Source: Scenedesmus sp. ARA3 (taxonomy: Eukaryota; Chlorophyta; Chlorophyceae; Sphaeropleales; Scenedesmaceae). Taken from it: 64,000 nt of DNA. The notes under the pieces were generated by a model. The model did no database searches and was not told where the DNA came from. It saw nothing but the letters and a program-made list of their open reading frames with translations. The stretch spans positions 25,529 to 89,528 of the forward strand of contig RWJK01001711.1 of assembly GCA_004335835.1 (NCBI GenBank). The letters are read 5' to 3'. Positions 62,832 to 64,000 of this stretch are shown one piece after another. The position numbers and the translations under genes are program-made. Each line of letters opens with the position of its first letter. The first letter of the stretch is position 1.

Positions 62832-63901
62832 ATGGGGGGCCCTTGCCCTGACGCCGCTACAAGCGGATTCTTCAACAAGCTCAGCTTCGGATGGATGAAC
62901 AGCGTGGTCAGGAAGGCAAGGCAGGGTGAGTTACCTACAGCAGCAGGCCATCGGTGGAAACCACCACCACTTGCAGCATGCTTGGTCGAAACAACTTCTA
63001 CAACTTGACTGCAGCAGTTCTATACAGCAATTGACATGCAGCAGTGCACCACTGCGCACTTCTGGGCCCCATGTGACCTTCAAACTGTCCTTTCTTGACT
63101 CGCAGGCGATGTCGACGTGCACGACCTGCCCCTGCCAAGCCAGCAGACTGCTGATGTTGCCTATGATCAGTTCGTGGTCAACTGGGATGCGTCAGTCAAG
63201 GCCGGCCAGCCCAACCTGCGCAAGGTGCTGTGGCGCACCTTCGGCAAGGACCTGATGACTGCAGGCCTGTTCAAGCTGCTTTGGTCGCTCTGGTGAGTCC
63301 TCGTGTTACAGCTCGTCTGCTTTAACATTAAGCTTGCTCTTCCGTCCCTCCATGTGGCCTGCATTAGCACACTTGCCTTTTAGGTGTCGGTGTTCGCACT
63401 ACTAATCAAGCGTATCTGCTTGTCTGTGCTTCCTGCAGCGTGATCACTGGCGCCTTCTTCTTCGTGAGGAGTCTGCTGCAGTTCGTGAACGGCGAGAAGC
63501 CCTTTGCCGGCAATGCCAATGGCTGGACCCTCACTGCCTTCTTCTTCTTCGATGCCTGGCTGCTGGGTGAGCCAACCTTGCTTTGCTGCTTGCTGTTTGT
63601 GTCATGCTTTTAGGTTTCAGATAAGTTGCAGTACTGAAAGTGCTTGGCTGTTGCATAACGTGTACCTCCGTGCAGTACAGTCTAATTACACAGTGACTGG
63701 CATGCCTGACAATGAACATTCAGCATGCACTGCTCAACAGCACACCCTACTGTTAACTTTCCCTGTTCAGCCTGCACTGCAACGTTGCATTGCCAAGGTG
63801 CTTTGCATCTGCACTGCTACATAGTAGCACATGTCAGTGTGTCACAGCGGTTGCATGCTAGCTGCCTCATCTACCTGCTCTGACCTGCATTTGCTGCTGC
63901 C

Positions 63902-63933
<32 letters not shown>

Positions 63934-64000
63934 CCCCTCCTGCAGGTATTGCCCTGCAGCGCATGGGCTACGGCTGCATGACAGTCGGCATCCGCGTGCG
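62832..64000 (+). CDS. ABC transporter, ABCC/MRP subfamily, 5' end only
   Basis: Exons 62832-62925, 63106-63292, 63439-63566 and 63946-64000 (continues beyond the window). The start codon opens MGGPCPDAATSGFFNKLSFGWMN, the usual FxxLxFxWxN entry to the first membrane domain of ABCC proteins without the extra N-terminal TMD0. Next come a cytosolic linker and DLPLPASQQ, then WRTFGKDLMTAGLFKLLWSL and the first helices (VITGAFFFVRSLLQF; WTLTAFFFFDAWLLG), and GYGCMTVGIRVR, which leads into transmembrane helix 3. ABCC proteins export conjugates or load vacuoles with them. Substrate and membrane cannot be told from this fragment. The acceptor of exon 4 follows a long CTG run (63904-63931). Confidence 0.88.
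63902..63932 (+). repeat. (CTG)n tract before an ABC transporter exon
   Basis: About ten CTG triplets, then TCCCCTCCTGCAG, the acceptor of the exon at 63946. Confidence 0.9.

Overview
The window is nuclear DNA of a green alga, most likely a chlorophycean of the Scenedesmus/Monoraphidium kind (this placement is inference). The signs are densely spaced genes with many short GT-AG introns, massive CAG/CTG triplet tracts (Gln/Ala/Ser runs in exons, CTG runs in front of 3' splice sites), plant-type genes (UBC12, a plastid-type solanesyl diphosphate synthase, a possible plant-type peroxin) and TGTAA-like motifs downstream of some stops. Nothing bacterial, viral or transposon-derived was recognised. 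A 14-base run of N marks a small assembly gap at 22841-22854. All exon models were built by eye from splice sites and reading phase.

Layout from left to right: (1) 3' part of an unrecognised Ala/Gln/Ser-rich protein (+, to 2384); (2) secreted protein with two FAS1 domains (-, 7071-4416); (3) large divergent MAPK-like kinase (-, 17025-9239); (4) APEM9/PEX26-like peroxin candidate (+, 17334-20106); (5) NEDD8-conjugating enzyme UBC12 (+, 20886-22479); (6) single-pass membrane protein with a long low-complexity tail (+, 23513-27469); (7, 8) tandem paralogous NADPH-dependent alkenal/enone reductases (+, 29284-32020 and 32819-36272); (9) tRNA guanine-26 dimethyltransferase TRM1 (-, 43356-37755); (10) MaoC-like hotdog protein (+, 43766-47629); (11) four-helix membrane protein (+, 48492-49948); (12) M14 zinc carboxypeptidase of the CCP/AGBL type (-, 56405-51593); (13) solanesyl/polyprenyl diphosphate synthase (+, 56756-59648); (14) 5' end of an ABCC-type ABC transporter (+, from 62832, cut by the window edge). 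Three gene pairs are divergent over only 308-409 bp (kinase/peroxin, TRM1/MaoC, carboxypeptidase/SPS), so shared promoters are likely. The genes are independent housekeeping loci and do not form a cluster for one pathway.

The most striking structure is not a gene. In most of the intron-rich genes a piece of an exon together with its splice site is repeated about 70-370 bp away inside the neighbouring intron ('exon echoes'). I count about a dozen, including an eightfold series in the kinase. A second pattern is that CTG-repeat tracts sit where the polypyrimidine tract of the 3' splice site is expected. Together with intron gain or loss between the two reductase paralogues, this suggests a genome in which slippage and local tandem duplication constantly rework introns and splice sites.
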